Below are positions 26,904-36,340 of a stretch of DNA of 64,000 bases, piece by piece; position 1 is the first letter of the stretch; each line of letters starts with the position of its first letter. The position numbers were made by a program, and so were the translations under genes. Source of the DNA: Lacinutrix sp. MedPE-SW (lineage in GTDB: Bacteria; Bacteroidota; Bacteroidia; Flavobacteriales; Flavobacteriaceae); NCBI RefSeq assembly GCF_001874145.1, contig NZ_MPCX01000002.1:248001-312000 (forward strand). The letters are read 5' to 3'. The notes under the pieces were generated by a model. The model was given only the letters and a program-made list of their open reading frames with translations, made no database searches and was not told the origin of the DNA.

Positions 26904-28352
26904 TTATCCTACAGAACCTTCTAAGCTAATTTCTAAAAGCTTTTGTGCTTCTACTGCAAATTCCATTGGTAATTTATTTAACACTTCTTTACTAAAACCA
27001 TTTACTATTAATGCAATAGCTTTTTCTGTGTCTATACCACGTTGGTTACAGTAAAATATTTGGTCTTCACCAATTTTACTTGTAGTAGCTTCGTGCTCTA
27101 TCATGGCGCTTTTATTTTTTGCTTCTATATATGGAAACGTATGTGCGCCACACTCGTTACCCATAAGTAAACTATCACATTGTGAAAAGTTACGTGCATT
27201 TTCTGCGCGAGAACTTACTTGTACTAATCCACGGTATGAGTTTTGTGATTTACCTGCAGAAATACCTTTTGATATAATGGTTGATTTAGTGTTTTTACCT
27301 AAATGAATCATTTTAGTACCTGTATCTGCTTGTTGGTAATTGTTTGTTACTGCTATAGAGTAAAATTCACCTACAGAGTTATCACCTTTTAATACGCATG
27401 AAGGATATTTCCAGGTTACTGCACTTCCAGTTTCAACTTGAGTCCAAGAAATTTTTGCGTTTTTCTCACATAAACCTCTTTTTGTAACAAAGTTAAAAAC
27501 ACCACCTTTTCCTTCTGCATTTCCAGGATACCAGTTTTGTACTGTACTGTATTTAATTTCTGCATCGTCAAGAGCAATAAGCTCTACAACCGCTGCGTGT
27601 AATTGGTTTTCATCACGGCTTGGTGCTGTACAACCTTCTAAATATGATACATAACTACCTTCGTCTGCAACTACAAGTGTTCTTTCAAACTGTCCTGTTC
27701 CTGCTTGATTAATTCTAAAGTATGTAGATAGTTCCATTGGGCAACGTACACCTTTAGGTATGTAACAGAAAGAACCGTCACTAAATACTGCAGAGTTTAA
27801 TGCTGCATAAAAGTTGTCTTTAGTTGGTACAACTGTTCCTAAGTGTTTTCTTACAAGTTCTGGATGCTCTTTAATGGCTTCAGAAATACTCATAAAAATT
27901 ATACCTTTTTCACCTAATGTTTTTTTAAAGGTTGTTGCTACAGAAACTGAGTCTACAACAACATCCATTGCTACATTGGCTAGCTTTTTTTGTTCGTCTA
28001 TAGAAATTCCAAGCTTTTCAAAAGTTGCTAGTAATTCTGGATCAACCTCATCTAAACTATCGTATTTAGGTTTACTGTTGGGAGCAGAGTAATAAGAAAT
28101 TGCTTGAAAATCTGGTTTTTGGTAGTTTACATTAGCCCAATCTGGTTCTTCCATTTCTTTCCAAACCTTGAAGGCTTCTAGTCTCCATTCTGTCATCCAT
28201 TCTGGTTCTTCTTTTTTCTTAGAAATTGCTCTAACAATATCTTCGTTTAAACCAACAGGAAATGTTTCAGATTCTATATCTGTATAAAAACCGTATTCGT
28301 ATTCTTTGGTTTTAAGTTCTTCTCTTAAATCGTCTTCTGTGTACTTCGACAT
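26904..28352 (-). CDS. sufB: Fe-S cluster assembly scaffold SufB
   Basis: 482 residues from the ATG at 28350-28352 ([13 protein letters not shown]). The frame is open up to 28400, but that would overlap the sufA-like gene, so the later start is preferred. Family motifs are present: [37 protein letters not shown] with the conserved Cys, [10 protein letters not shown], and [17 protein letters not shown] near the C-terminus. SufB is the main scaffold on which the cluster forms. It is the second gene of the minus-strand suf operon. Confidence 0.96.
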   Translation of the reverse strand: MSKYTEDDLREELKTKEYEYGFYTDIESETFPVGLNEDIVRAISKKKEEPEWMTEWRLEAFKVWKEMEEPDWANVNYQKPDFQAISYYSAPNSKPKYDSLDEVDPELLATFEKLGISIDEQKKLANVAMDVVVDSVSVATTFKKTLGEKGIIFMSISEAIKEHPELVRKHLGTVVPTKDNFYAALNSAVFSDGSFCYIPKGVRCPMELSTYFRINQAGTGQFERTLVVADEGSYVSYLEGCTAPSRDENQLHAAVVELIALDDAEIKYSTVQNWYPGNAEGKGGVFNFVTKRGLCEKNAKISWTQVETGSAVTWKYPSCVLKGDNSVGEFYSIAVTNNYQQADTGTKMIHLGKNTKSTIISKGISAGKSQNSYRGLVQVSSRAENARNFSQCDSLLMGNECGAHTFPYIEAKNKSAMIEHEATTSKIGEDQIFYCNQRGIDTEKAIALIVNGFSKEVLNKLPMEFAVEAQKLLEISLEGSVG

Positions 28353-28369
28353 AATTCGCTCTTTCAATT

Positions 28370-28699
28370 TTATAATGAGAAACTTTCTCCACAACCGCAA
28401 GTTCGGTTTGCATTAGGGTTATTAAACACAAAACCAGTGCCGTTTAATCCACCAGAATATTCTAGTGTTGTACCAATTAGGTACAAGAAACTTTTTTTAT
28501 CAACTATGATTTTTACACCATTATCTTCAAAAACTTTATCGTCTTGTTCTTGTGCTTTATCAAACTTTAAATCATAAGATAAACCAGAGCAGCCGCCACT
28601 TTTTACGCCAACGCGTACAAAGTCTGTGGTTGCATTGTAGCCCTCGTCGCTCATTAGCTCAACGACTTTCTTTTTAGCTGTATCAGAAACTTTTATCAT
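28370..28699 (-). CDS. A-type Fe-S carrier (SufA/IscA/HesB family)
   Basis: 109 residues. The three conserved Cys residues are present: one in [13 protein letters not shown] (about residue 38) and two in [10 protein letters not shown] at the C-terminus (about 102 and 104). A-type proteins receive clusters from the scaffold and hand them to target enzymes. It is the first gene of the suf operon, 17 bases before sufB, with a -7 box at 28731-28738. Confidence 0.94.
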   Translation of the reverse strand: MIKVSDTAKKKVVELMSDEGYNATTDFVRVGVKSGGCSGLSYDLKFDKAQEQDDKVFEDNGVKIIVDKKSFLYLIGTTLEYSGGLNGTGFVFNNPNANRTCGCGESFSL

Positions 28700-28730
28700 A
28701 TTCGTATATAGACTTTATCTAAATAGGTTG

Positions 28731-28738
28731 CAAATATA
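28731..28738 (-). promoter_or_regulatory. -7 box of the suf operon promoter
   Basis: On the minus strand the box reads TATATTTG, a full match to TAnnTTTG, 32 bases before the sufA-like ATG. No TTTG is found at -33. Confidence 0.5.
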
Positions 28739-28828
28739 CAATTTAAGTCCCTTTTTACCATATAACCTAACATTATATTAGCATATGGTTTTATAGTAAT
28801 TTTTTATTGCAGTTTTTTTTTAAAAAAA

Positions 28829-29887
28829 TTAGTCCTGAAAATCTGTGTTGGTAAGAAAAGATGGGTCTGAAAGTGATAGTAAAAAAGCTTTTAAATCTGC
28901 CTTATCTTGTGTGGTTAAATTTACGCCACCTTGATCAAGTTTTTTCATTAATGAATCTACTGTTGGAGAATCTTGCAAGCCTGTACTGTAAAATTCTATG
29001 ACCTCATCTAATGTGTTAAATCTACCATCATGCATATAAGGTGCTGTGTAGGCTAAATTTCTTAGAGATGGACTTCTAAATTTACCATTATCATTTGAGT
29101 CTCCAGTTACTGCTCCCAAACCAAGGTCTGTAAAGTTAGCATCTAAGCCATTGTTATGGAAAATATTATCTGTCCATAATGGATTGTTAGGGCTGCCATG
29201 ACAATGAAAACAATCGCCACGAGTTTCGTCCATAAACACATTTAAACCATTTTGTTCTTGAGGTGTAAGTGTTGCTTGACCTAATAAGAATTTATCAAAC
29301 TTTGAATTGGCAGAAATTAATGTACGTTCAAATTGTGCAATAGCCATTGTTACAAGTTCTTTTGTAATTGTTGAAGTTTTAAAGGCTAGACGAAAAAGCT
29401 CTGGGTAGTCTGGGTCGTTTTGAAGTTTTAAAACAACATCTTCCCAATTAGCATGCATTTCTATTGGGTTTTGTACTGGTTCTAATGCTTGTCTTTCTAA
29501 ACTTAATGCTTGGCCATCCCAATTGAAACGTTCACCATAATTCCATGCTAAATTAAATAAAGGCATGGCGTTTCTGGTTCCAAAAATACCATCTATACCA
29601 TCGCTAGTTGCTGTGTTATCTGTAAATGCTAATTGTGGTGAGTGGCATGAAGCACAAGACATGGTTTCGTCTCCAGAGAGTTTGTTGTCGAAAAATAATT
29701 TTTTACCTAAGGCAACACCTTCAACTGTTTGTGGATTATTGTTAGGTATTACTGGAGAAATAATGTTTTGCTCAAAAATTTCGGGAATATTTAAAGCTAA
29801 TGGTGTTGGCTCATAAGTTTCGGTTTTGTCGTCACTTGAACAAGCAAAGACAAGAACTAAAATTAAAAATAGGAGCCAATTTTTCAT
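28829..29887 (-). CDS. di-haem cytochrome c peroxidase / MbnH-like lipoprotein
   Basis: 352 residues, lipoprotein signal MKNWLLFLILVLVFAC (Cys at 16) followed by SSDD, a surface-export-like acidic stretch. Two haem c sites are visible: CASCH at 78-82 and CFHCH at 226-230. Between and after them are the family segments GKKLFFDNKLS, NYGERFNWDG, and YMHDGRFNTLDEVIEFY, whose Met is a likely axial ligand. This is the bacterial CcP/MauG superfamily, which reduces H2O2 or oxidises residues of a protein partner. The preceding gene encodes an MbnP-family protein, and MbnH enzymes are exactly this type, so an MbnH-like role is more likely than simple peroxide removal (inference). It is the last gene of a five-gene operon. 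Confidence 0.92.
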   Translation of the reverse strand: MKNWLLFLILVLVFACSSDDKTETYEPTPLALNIPEIFEQNIISPVIPNNNPQTVEGVALGKKLFFDNKLSGDETMSCASCHSPQLAFTDNTATSDGIDGIFGTRNAMPLFNLAWNYGERFNWDGQALSLERQALEPVQNPIEMHANWEDVVLKLQNDPDYPELFRLAFKTSTITKELVTMAIAQFERTLISANSKFDKFLLGQATLTPQEQNGLNVFMDETRGDCFHCHGSPNNPLWTDNIFHNNGLDANFTDLGLGAVTGDSNDNGKFRSPSLRNLAYTAPYMHDGRFNTLDEVIEFYSTGLQDSPTVDSLMKKLDQGGVNLTTQDKADLKAFLLSLSDPSFLTNTDFQD

Positions 29888-29893
29888 TTTTGC

Positions 29894-30676
29894 TTATTGT
29901 ATTATGTTTTCTAAACTAAATACTGAAGCTCCATTTTCATACATCATTATTTGTGCTGTAGAATTTGGCATTAGCATTTGGTTGTATTGGTTTAAATCCC
30001 ATAAGTTTGGGCTTTTAAACCATTCGGCAATATTCATTTGGACTTGAAAAGTGGCATTGTTTGTAATTGTTACTGCACCTAGGTTGACTTCAAAAAAAGT
30101 GTCTTGAGGAAATGTTGGGTTCATTCCTGGATTATCTACTGCACGAATAGCGTGGTAATTAAATCCTTGTTCTGCGTCGCTTGAGTTTATAAACTTACCA
30201 TCAAATTGCATATAATGATAGCCACCACCAAGCATTTCTGGTACATTAAAATTTTCGGTATTTAAATCTATATAATTTTCGGCGTTATCTTCATTATCTA
30301 AACCAAACGTAAATGAAACATTGGTATACACACCGGTAGGAATATTTTCATCTAAACTTAATGTCGTATTATTATTGTTTGTAACATCTACTAGATTATA
30401 GATATCAAAAACAATATCATCTTGACCATCTCGAGAAAATGTAATGTCTGATATTACGTATCGAAGTCTTTCTATACTTAACATTTCGCCATTTTCATTT
30501 GTATATTGAATCGTGTTGAAATCTGCACTTGTAACTTCGGTATCATTCCAGGTGTGCTTAAAACTAAATGTTGTTTGTGCTTCGGTATTTAATGTGATAT
30601 TATCATCGTTATCATCACTACAAGATGAGAATGTTAAAGCAGCTATTATTGCTAGTAAAGAAAAGATTTTTTTCAT
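29894..30676 (-). CDS. MbnP-family lipoprotein
   Basis: 260 residues, signal MKKIFSLLAIIAALTFSSC (Cys at 19) followed by SDDNDDN. The mature domain matches MbnP: TFSFKHTWNDTEVTSADF, then LSIERLRYVISDITFSRDG, TLSLDENIPTGVYTNVSFTFGLDN and GGGYHYMQFDGKFIN. The C-terminal half has NYHAIRAV and NIAEWFKSPNLWDL. In methanotrophs MbnP is a secreted copper-linked protein in which MbnH is reported to convert a Trp to kynurenine; candidate Trp residues here are in HTWND, AEWFK and NLWDL. The start overlaps the previous stop as TAATG, and a di-haem protein gene follows by 6 bases. Confidence 0.88.
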   Translation of the reverse strand: MKKIFSLLAIIAALTFSSCSDDNDDNITLNTEAQTTFSFKHTWNDTEVTSADFNTIQYTNENGEMLSIERLRYVISDITFSRDGQDDIVFDIYNLVDVTNNNNTTLSLDENIPTGVYTNVSFTFGLDNEDNAENYIDLNTENFNVPEMLGGGYHYMQFDGKFINSSDAEQGFNYHAIRAVDNPGMNPTFPQDTFFEVNLGAVTITNNATFQVQMNIAEWFKSPNLWDLNQYNQMLMPNSTAQIMMYENGASVFSLENIIQ

Positions 30677-32025
30677 TATTTTATTTTAATTAAAAGTAGG
30701 TCTGAAAACCCTTTGTTTTCTGTAATGTCGCCATCGTCACTTGTTGTGTCTCCAACTGCTACAATTGTTTTGTCGTTTAATTGGGCTACACCATACGAGA
30801 AATCTATGTTAGAACCTCCAACGGTTTGTTGCCATTCTATATTGCCTTCACTATCTACTTTTACAACCCAAGCATCATTTTGACCTTGGTTGATTGTAAC
30901 GTCGCCATCTGAGCTTCGCGAACTTCCAGAAAGTAAAAAGCCATTATCTTGAGTTTTTACTATATCTCTAGCAACATCAAAGCTTGTGCCTCCTAAGGTT
31001 TTTTCCCAAAGTAATTGACCTTCTGGAGAAATTTTGATTAACCATAAATCTGCGGCTCCGTTATTGTTAGTTACATCAATATCACTACTTCTGGTATCTC
31101 CAGCTATAATATAATTGCCGTCATTAGATGTTGTTATTGCTCTAGCTTCATCTATTTCGCTGCCTCCAAAAGATTTTTCCCATATTAAATCTCCTGTATT
31201 TGAGATTTTAATAACCCAAAAATCATAAGAACCTTTGTTGTTTGAAATGTCTGTGTCATCACTATCTGAACCTCCCGCAATAATATATGCATTGTCATTA
31301 GTTTCTACAATTCCTTCTGGAGTGTCTGTAAATAGGCCTCCAAAATATTTGCTCCATTGTAATTCTCCTAAAGCGTTAAGTTTTATTGTCCAGTAATCTC
31401 CACCTGCATGTCTGTTATTGTTCCTTGATGTGTTTCCTTCGCCATTAGAGGCTGTTACGTCTAAAACACCAGAAATTAAATAACCGTTGTCGTTTGTTTG
31501 AATTAAGGTTATACCAGAGTCTGTTCCAGAAAAACCAAAAGATTTTTGCCAGATTATATTTCCAGAGTTATCAAGTTTTGCTAACCAATAATCTTCCTGA
31601 CCTGCGTTTTGAGTTACATCTAAATCACTACTAAAGCTAGAGCCTAAAATGGCAAAACCACCATCTTGGGTTTGAATGATACTTTTTCCTCTATCGTCTT
31701 GTGAACCGCCGTAAGTTTTGTTCCATTGTATTTGGCTTTCGCTATCAAATTTTAACACCCAGAAATCAAAATTATCATCAGTTTTATCTATAATATCGCC
31801 ATCTGTACTTTGTGTATAGCCTAATATTGCATAACCACCATCTAAGGTGTTAGTAACAGATTGGGCGCTTTCATTTTTAGAACCTCCGTAATTTTTAATA
31901 AAATCTATTTCTCCAGTAATGGTATTAGTACTTGTTGGAATTGCGTTGTCGTCGTCATTTTTGCAATTAAAAAAAGTGATAGTAAGTACTAATATTAAAG
32001 ATGTTTTGATGAATTTAAAATTCAT
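30676..32025 (-). CDS. seven-repeat beta-propeller lipoprotein
   Basis: 449 residues. The signal MNFKFIKTSLILVLTITFFNC (Cys at 21) is followed by KNDDDN, an acidic lipoprotein stretch. Seven units of about 55-60 residues follow, each of the form (W)xKxxGGSxxDxAxxIxxTxDGGYIIxGxSxSxDGDV. Examples are WNKTYGGSQDDRG, WEKSFGGSEIDEA and WEKTLGGTSFDVA. A seven-bladed propeller is the natural reading. There is no T9SS tail and no enzyme motif, so it may be a binding platform at the cell surface. It lies 2 bases from the upstream gene and overlaps the MbnP gene by one base. Confidence 0.85.
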   Translation of the reverse strand: MNFKFIKTSLILVLTITFFNCKNDDDNAIPTSTNTITGEIDFIKNYGGSKNESAQSVTNTLDGGYAILGYTQSTDGDIIDKTDDNFDFWVLKFDSESQIQWNKTYGGSQDDRGKSIIQTQDGGFAILGSSFSSDLDVTQNAGQEDYWLAKLDNSGNIIWQKSFGFSGTDSGITLIQTNDNGYLISGVLDVTASNGEGNTSRNNNRHAGGDYWTIKLNALGELQWSKYFGGLFTDTPEGIVETNDNAYIIAGGSDSDDTDISNNKGSYDFWVIKISNTGDLIWEKSFGGSEIDEARAITTSNDGNYIIAGDTRSSDIDVTNNNGAADLWLIKISPEGQLLWEKTLGGTSFDVARDIVKTQDNGFLLSGSSRSSDGDVTINQGQNDAWVVKVDSEGNIEWQQTVGGSNIDFSYGVAQLNDKTIVAVGDTTSDDGDITENKGFSDLLLIKIK

Positions 32026-32027
32026 AA

Positions 32028-33509
32028 TTAGTTGCTCTTTTTAATAATAAATAAACCTCTATCAATATCACTAATAAGTATATTGCCACTTTCAAAATAT
32101 GGGTACACATTCCACGCACCATTAAAATTAGCGCTATTGCTACCTGGATAAGTATCAAAAAAACCAACTTCTGTCATAGTGTTAGAGCCTATGTTTGTAA
32201 TATCTATCATACGAACACCAGCTCGATAATTTGCCTGGTAGTAAATATTATCTTTTACATAACCATTGTGGTCTATGGCTAAGGTTGGGCCAAAATATTC
32301 CATTTGAAAAGTTGGGTTGTCTAAGTCTGAAAAATCAAATACTAAAGACCTAGTGTTTCCTCCAAAATTTTGTTCATCTAACTCATCTCCTAAAATAAAA
32401 TATTGCTGATTTTCTGTAAACCAACCTTGATGCGTGTACCCTACGTTATTATAACTTATAGTAGATATTTCTATTGGGTTTGCTTTATCTGTTATATCTA
32501 CTAAAACAATTTCTGTTTCATTACTGCCAATTAAAATTTCTCTACCTATGTAAGAACTAACACCTGGAATTTCGGCGTTATTATCTGGGCCATTATAAGT
32601 AACTACTTGTGCATCGTGCGAATAGCCTCCATTTGCATATCCACCAGCAGCGACTGGATTTGTTGGATTTTGAATATTTACAAAGTGTGGTCCGCCGTTA
32701 AATGTTGTTGTACCAACACCATAGGCATAACCACTATCTTCGTTAATTACAATGTTGTGTGCGCTACCAAAACCGGTATAATGAGCATCTGGTGTAAAAG
32801 TTTCTGGAGCATTAGTTACATTGCGTAAGCGTGTTAAATCAAAAACTTGCATTCCATGATTTGAAGCTTCGCTAACTATAAAAGCATGATTATTATAAAC
32901 TTTAATATCTCTCCAGCTACTATTACTTGTAGCTGTTGGTAATATGCCTACAACTGTTAATTGAGAAGTGTTTGAAATGTCTACAAAAACAGAGCCTGAA
33001 GAGGTGCCAACTAAAGCATATTCTTTTCCGTTTAATGGATCTGTCCATCCCCAAGAATCGTTTCCAGAACCTGCAGCTCCCATTTCAGCAATAGAAAGGG
33101 TTGCCATTAAATCGTAATCATTACATGGAAACTCTCCTGCCATACCATTAATACATGGAAATAATGGTTGTATATTATCTTCACAAGCGTCACCAATTCC
33201 ATTATTATTACTGTCTAATTGATCTGGATTAGGCTCGTTTGGGCAATTATCTTCACTGTCTACAATACCATCGCCATCACGGTCATCACAAACATCACCT
33301 ATACCATTATCATCACTATCTAGTTGGTTTGGATTACTTGTTTCTGGACAATTGTCTAATGTGTCACTAACTCCATCGCCGTCTTGGTCACTAAATGCTT
33401 GTGTAGTATTATCATCATCACTAGAGCAACTTGATGCTATTGCTATAAAAAAAGTTAGTGTAAAACATAGTATGGCAAGTTTTGAAATGTAATTTATTTG
33501 TTTTTTCAT
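32028..33509 (-). CDS. choice-of-anchor B propeller lipoprotein with thrombospondin type 3 repeats
   Basis: 493 residues from the ATG at 33507-33509; a longer frame to 33548 adds 13 residues before the signal peptide and is less likely. The signal ends at ASSC, then SSDDDN. Next, about residues 40-110 carry TSP3-type calcium loops, with DQDGDGVSDTLDNCP and DRDGDGIVDSEDNCP. The rest is a choice-of-anchor B domain with WGWTDPLNGKEYALVG near its start. It has conserved His-containing motifs in NHAFIV, SAHNIVINE, YSHDAQVVTYNG, YTHQGWFT and IDHNGYVK, and it ends with DIDRGLFIIKKSN. It is a paralogue of the neighbouring T9SS version, and LVIVD-like repeats build the propeller. Ligand unknown. Confidence 0.88.
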   Translation of the reverse strand: MKKQINYISKLAILCFTLTFFIAIASSCSSDDDNTTQAFSDQDGDGVSDTLDNCPETSNPNQLDSDDNGIGDVCDDRDGDGIVDSEDNCPNEPNPDQLDSNNNGIGDACEDNIQPLFPCINGMAGEFPCNDYDLMATLSIAEMGAAGSGNDSWGWTDPLNGKEYALVGTSSGSVFVDISNTSQLTVVGILPTATSNSSWRDIKVYNNHAFIVSEASNHGMQVFDLTRLRNVTNAPETFTPDAHYTGFGSAHNIVINEDSGYAYGVGTTTFNGGPHFVNIQNPTNPVAAGGYANGGYSHDAQVVTYNGPDNNAEIPGVSSYIGREILIGSNETEIVLVDITDKANPIEISTISYNNVGYTHQGWFTENQQYFILGDELDEQNFGGNTRSLVFDFSDLDNPTFQMEYFGPTLAIDHNGYVKDNIYYQANYRAGVRMIDITNIGSNTMTEVGFFDTYPGSNSANFNGAWNVYPYFESGNILISDIDRGLFIIKKSN

Positions 33510-33551
33510 AGTTGTTGATAACAGATAATTTTTTTTATAAAACAACAAGGC

Positions 33552-35117
33552 TTATTTTACAATAAGTTTTTTTGTTATTCTACTATTTATTTTAATTAAA
33601 TAAACTCCAGAACGGTAGTTTTTTACTGGTAGAACGAATGTTTCATTATTAATATTGTTCTTATTAAATACTTTTTGACCTAGTATATTGTAGATCTCTA
33701 CACTGTTGATTATGTTTTTTTTGGTTCCTTTAATTATTGAATTTGAGGTTGTTGGGTTTGGAGAAATTGTAAAGTTGTTAGCCAGTTGAAAGTTTGGGTT
33801 GCTTAAAGTATTACTTTCTCTAACTACAAAAAGTCCACTTTCAATGTCACTTATAATAATATTTCCACTTTGAAAATAAGGGTAAATACTCCAAGCGCCA
33901 TTAAAAGCTGTGCTGTTGCTACTTGGGTATGTGTCAAAATACCCAATCTCTGTCATAGAATTATTGTTGTCTGCTGTAGTCGATGGATTTGCATCGTTAG
34001 TGTTTGAGATGTTAGTAATATCAAAAACTCTCATGCCTGCACGATAGTTTGCTAAATAAAATTCGTTTCCTTTAACATAGCCATTATGATCTATAGCATC
34101 AAATGGAGCGACATAGGTAGAAGATAAAACAGGATTGTCTAGATCTAGCATATCAAAAACAAAAGTAGTTGTATTAGATCCTAAACCAGATTCGTCTAAT
34201 TCATCTCCCATTATAAAATATCTATGGTCATCTGTAAACCAGCCTTGATGAGCATATCCTGCTTGTGGATACACTACTTCTTGTATAAATTTAGGGTCGT
34301 TTTTATCTGTTACATCTATTAAAACAATTTTATCTGTTCCTCCACCGGTTGCACCGTTTGCAGCAACTAATATTTCTCGACCTACATAGCTGCTTACTCC
34401 TGCAATTTCTGCATTGGTATCTTGACCATTATAAGTAATTACTTGAGCGTCGTGAGTATAACCGCTAGCAGAATAACTTCCTGTAGTTATTGGTGATAGC
34501 GGATTTGAAATATCTATAAAAATTGGTCCGCCATTTGCAGCACCACAACCTACTAAATATGCTGTAGCAGCAGTTTCATTAATAACAATATTATGACAAC
34601 TACCAATGTTTAATCCACCATTATCACCTGTATAGGTTATTACATTACCATCTAAAGGATCTGAGGTGTAGGTTAAATCGGGATTTGGTCCATCTCTTAG
34701 TATAGTTAAATCAAATATTTGCATACCATGGTTGCCAACGCCATCTGCAACAATAAATGCATGGTTGTCGTAAACTTTTACATCCCTCCAAAAATTATTA
34801 GCGTTATTAGTAGATTCTATTCTGCCTAAAAAAATAGGGTTAACAGGGTTGGTTATATCAACAAAAGCTGTACTATTTGTTGTTGCCATAATAGCATACT
34901 CATTATTGTTTAATGGATCTGTCCAGCCCCAAATATCACTTCCTTCTGGAGTGCCGTCTGTAGTAGCTAAAATGGAAATAGGAATATTAGACATTAAATC
35001 ATAATTATCACAAGGATAAATGCCAGCCATTCCTGTTGTAGCATCGCATGGAGTTTGGGCTAAAAAAAGAGAATGGAAACTAATAAACAATAGTGTTAAA
35101 ATGTAGCTTTTTTGCAT
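33552..35117 (-). CDS. choice-of-anchor B propeller protein with T9SS type A sorting domain
   Basis: 521 residues. A signal peptide ends near FLAQ. The domain starts with GMAGIYPCDNYDLMSNIPIS and WGWTDPLNNNEYAIM, and continues with the same His motifs as its downstream paralogue: NHAFIVADGVGNHGMQIFDL, SCHNIVINE, YTHDAQVITYNG, YAHQGWFTDDHRYFIMGDEL and IDHNGYVKG. The C-terminus (about 440-521) is a type A sorting domain, with NNFTISPNPTTSNS and a final KKLIVK. Unlike the paralogue it goes out through T9SS rather than as a lipoprotein. It is the first gene of the operon; the upstream space is divergent with thiL. Confidence 0.9.
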   Translation of the reverse strand: MQKSYILTLLFISFHSLFLAQTPCDATTGMAGIYPCDNYDLMSNIPISILATTDGTPEGSDIWGWTDPLNNNEYAIMATTNSTAFVDITNPVNPIFLGRIESTNNANNFWRDVKVYDNHAFIVADGVGNHGMQIFDLTILRDGPNPDLTYTSDPLDGNVITYTGDNGGLNIGSCHNIVINETAATAYLVGCGAANGGPIFIDISNPLSPITTGSYSASGYTHDAQVITYNGQDTNAEIAGVSSYVGREILVAANGATGGGTDKIVLIDVTDKNDPKFIQEVVYPQAGYAHQGWFTDDHRYFIMGDELDESGLGSNTTTFVFDMLDLDNPVLSSTYVAPFDAIDHNGYVKGNEFYLANYRAGMRVFDITNISNTNDANPSTTADNNNSMTEIGYFDTYPSSNSTAFNGAWSIYPYFQSGNIIISDIESGLFVVRESNTLSNPNFQLANNFTISPNPTTSNSIIKGTKKNIINSVEIYNILGQKVFNKNNINNETFVLPVKNYRSGVYLIKINSRITKKLIVK

Positions 35118-35281
35118 TAGAATTTTTTTAAATTTGCTAAGCGAAATTAGTATAAAAAAACGATAAAACGCACTTTTTGAGTGTTAAATAGCATGTGTGT
35201 CAAGTGTATATAATAGTTTTTAAGTTTTAAAATTGATTTTTATAAACTTTAAAATCTATCGTTTTTCACTACTTCTTTTTA

Positions 35282-35289
35282 TATTTTTG
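35282..35289 (+). promoter_or_regulatory. -7 box for thiL
   Basis: TATTTTTG matches TAnnTTTG, 4 bases before the ATG at 35294, which suggests a very short leader. Confidence 0.35.
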
Positions 35290-35293
35290 CATT

Positions 35294-36340
35294 ATGATAG
35301 AAGATAAAAATCAACAGCTAACACCTTTAAGCGAATTAGGTGAGTTTAAATTAATTGAACATTTAACTCAACAATTTGAAATTAAACATAATTCCACAAT
35401 AAAAGGTATTGGAGATGATGCCGCTGTATTAGATGCTAAGAATAAACAAACTGTTGTTACAACAGATATGTTGGTGGAAGGTGTACATTTCGATTTGAGT
35501 TATGTACCATTAAAGCATTTAGGTTACAAGGCTATTGTTGTTAATCTATCTGATGTTTTTGCTATGAATGCAGAAGCAAAACAAGTTACTGTATCTGTTG
35601 CGGTTTCTAATAGATTTCCTTTGGAGGCATTAGAAGAATTATATGAAGGAATAGCTTTAGCTGCAAAAATTTATAATGTAGATGTTGTTGGCGGAGATAC
35701 TACGTCTTCAACCTCTGGTTTGTTAATTTCTGTTACAGCAATTGGTGAAGTTAAACCAGAAGATGTAGTATATAGAAGTGGTGCAAAACCAAATGATTTA
35801 CTTGTAGTTTCGGGAGATTTAGGAGGTGCTTATATGGGACTTCAAATTCTTGAAAGAGAGAAAGAGGTTTTTAAAGTTAACCCAAATAATCAACCAGATT
35901 TAGATGCTTATACTTATATAATGGAGCGTCAATTAAAACCTGAAGCGAGAAAAGATATTATTAAGCTTTTAAAAGATTTAGATGTTAAACCAACTTCTAT
36001 GATTGATTTAAGTGATGGTTTATCCTCTGAAATTTTACATATATGTAAAGCCAGTAAAGTAGGTTGCGATTTATATGAAGATAAAATACCTTTAGATCCA
36101 CAAGTAATTTCTACTTGCGAAGAATTTAACATAGATAGTACTACCGTAGCTTTAAATGGAGGAGAAGATTATGAGTTATTAATGACTATTTCTCAAAAAG
36201 ATTTCCCTAAAATTAAAGCAAATCCAAATCTTACTGTTATAGGTTTTATGACAGAAGAAAATATAGGTGCTAATTTAGTGACAAGAGCAGAAACAAAAAT
36301 TCCTATAACTGCTCAAGGTTGGAAAAATTTTGATAGTTAA
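35294..36340 (+). CDS. thiL: thiamine-monophosphate kinase
   Basis: 348 residues, usual length. Family motifs: an N-terminal GEFKLIEHL, IKGIGDDAAVLD with the metal-binding Asp pair, TTDMLVEGVHF, the LSDVFAMNAE segment, DVVGGDTTSS, MIDLSDGLSSE and LNGGEDYELLMTI. ThiL phosphorylates thiamine monophosphate to the active diphosphate cofactor using ATP. It is a single gene; its stop codon overlaps the stop of the convergent small-protein gene. Confidence 0.95.
   Translation: MIEDKNQQLTPLSELGEFKLIEHLTQQFEIKHNSTIKGIGDDAAVLDAKNKQTVVTTDMLVEGVHFDLSYVPLKHLGYKAIVVNLSDVFAMNAEAKQVTVSVAVSNRFPLEALEELYEGIALAAKIYNVDVVGGDTTSSTSGLLISVTAIGEVKPEDVVYRSGAKPNDLLVVSGDLGGAYMGLQILEREKEVFKVNPNNQPDLDAYTYIMERQLKPEARKDIIKLLKDLDVKPTSMIDLSDGLSSEILHICKASKVGCDLYEDKIPLDPQVISTCEEFNIDSTTVALNGGEDYELLMTISQKDFPKIKANPNLTVIGFMTEENIGANLVTRAETKIPITAQGWKNFDS

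Noticed and set aside
28353-28400. N-terminal extension of sufB
   Set aside because: It overlaps the end of the sufA-like gene and adds residues not typical of SufB.
33510-33548. N-terminal extension of the choice-of-anchor B lipoprotein
   Set aside because: It places 13 residues before the lipoprotein signal, and the later Met fits a normal signal peptide.
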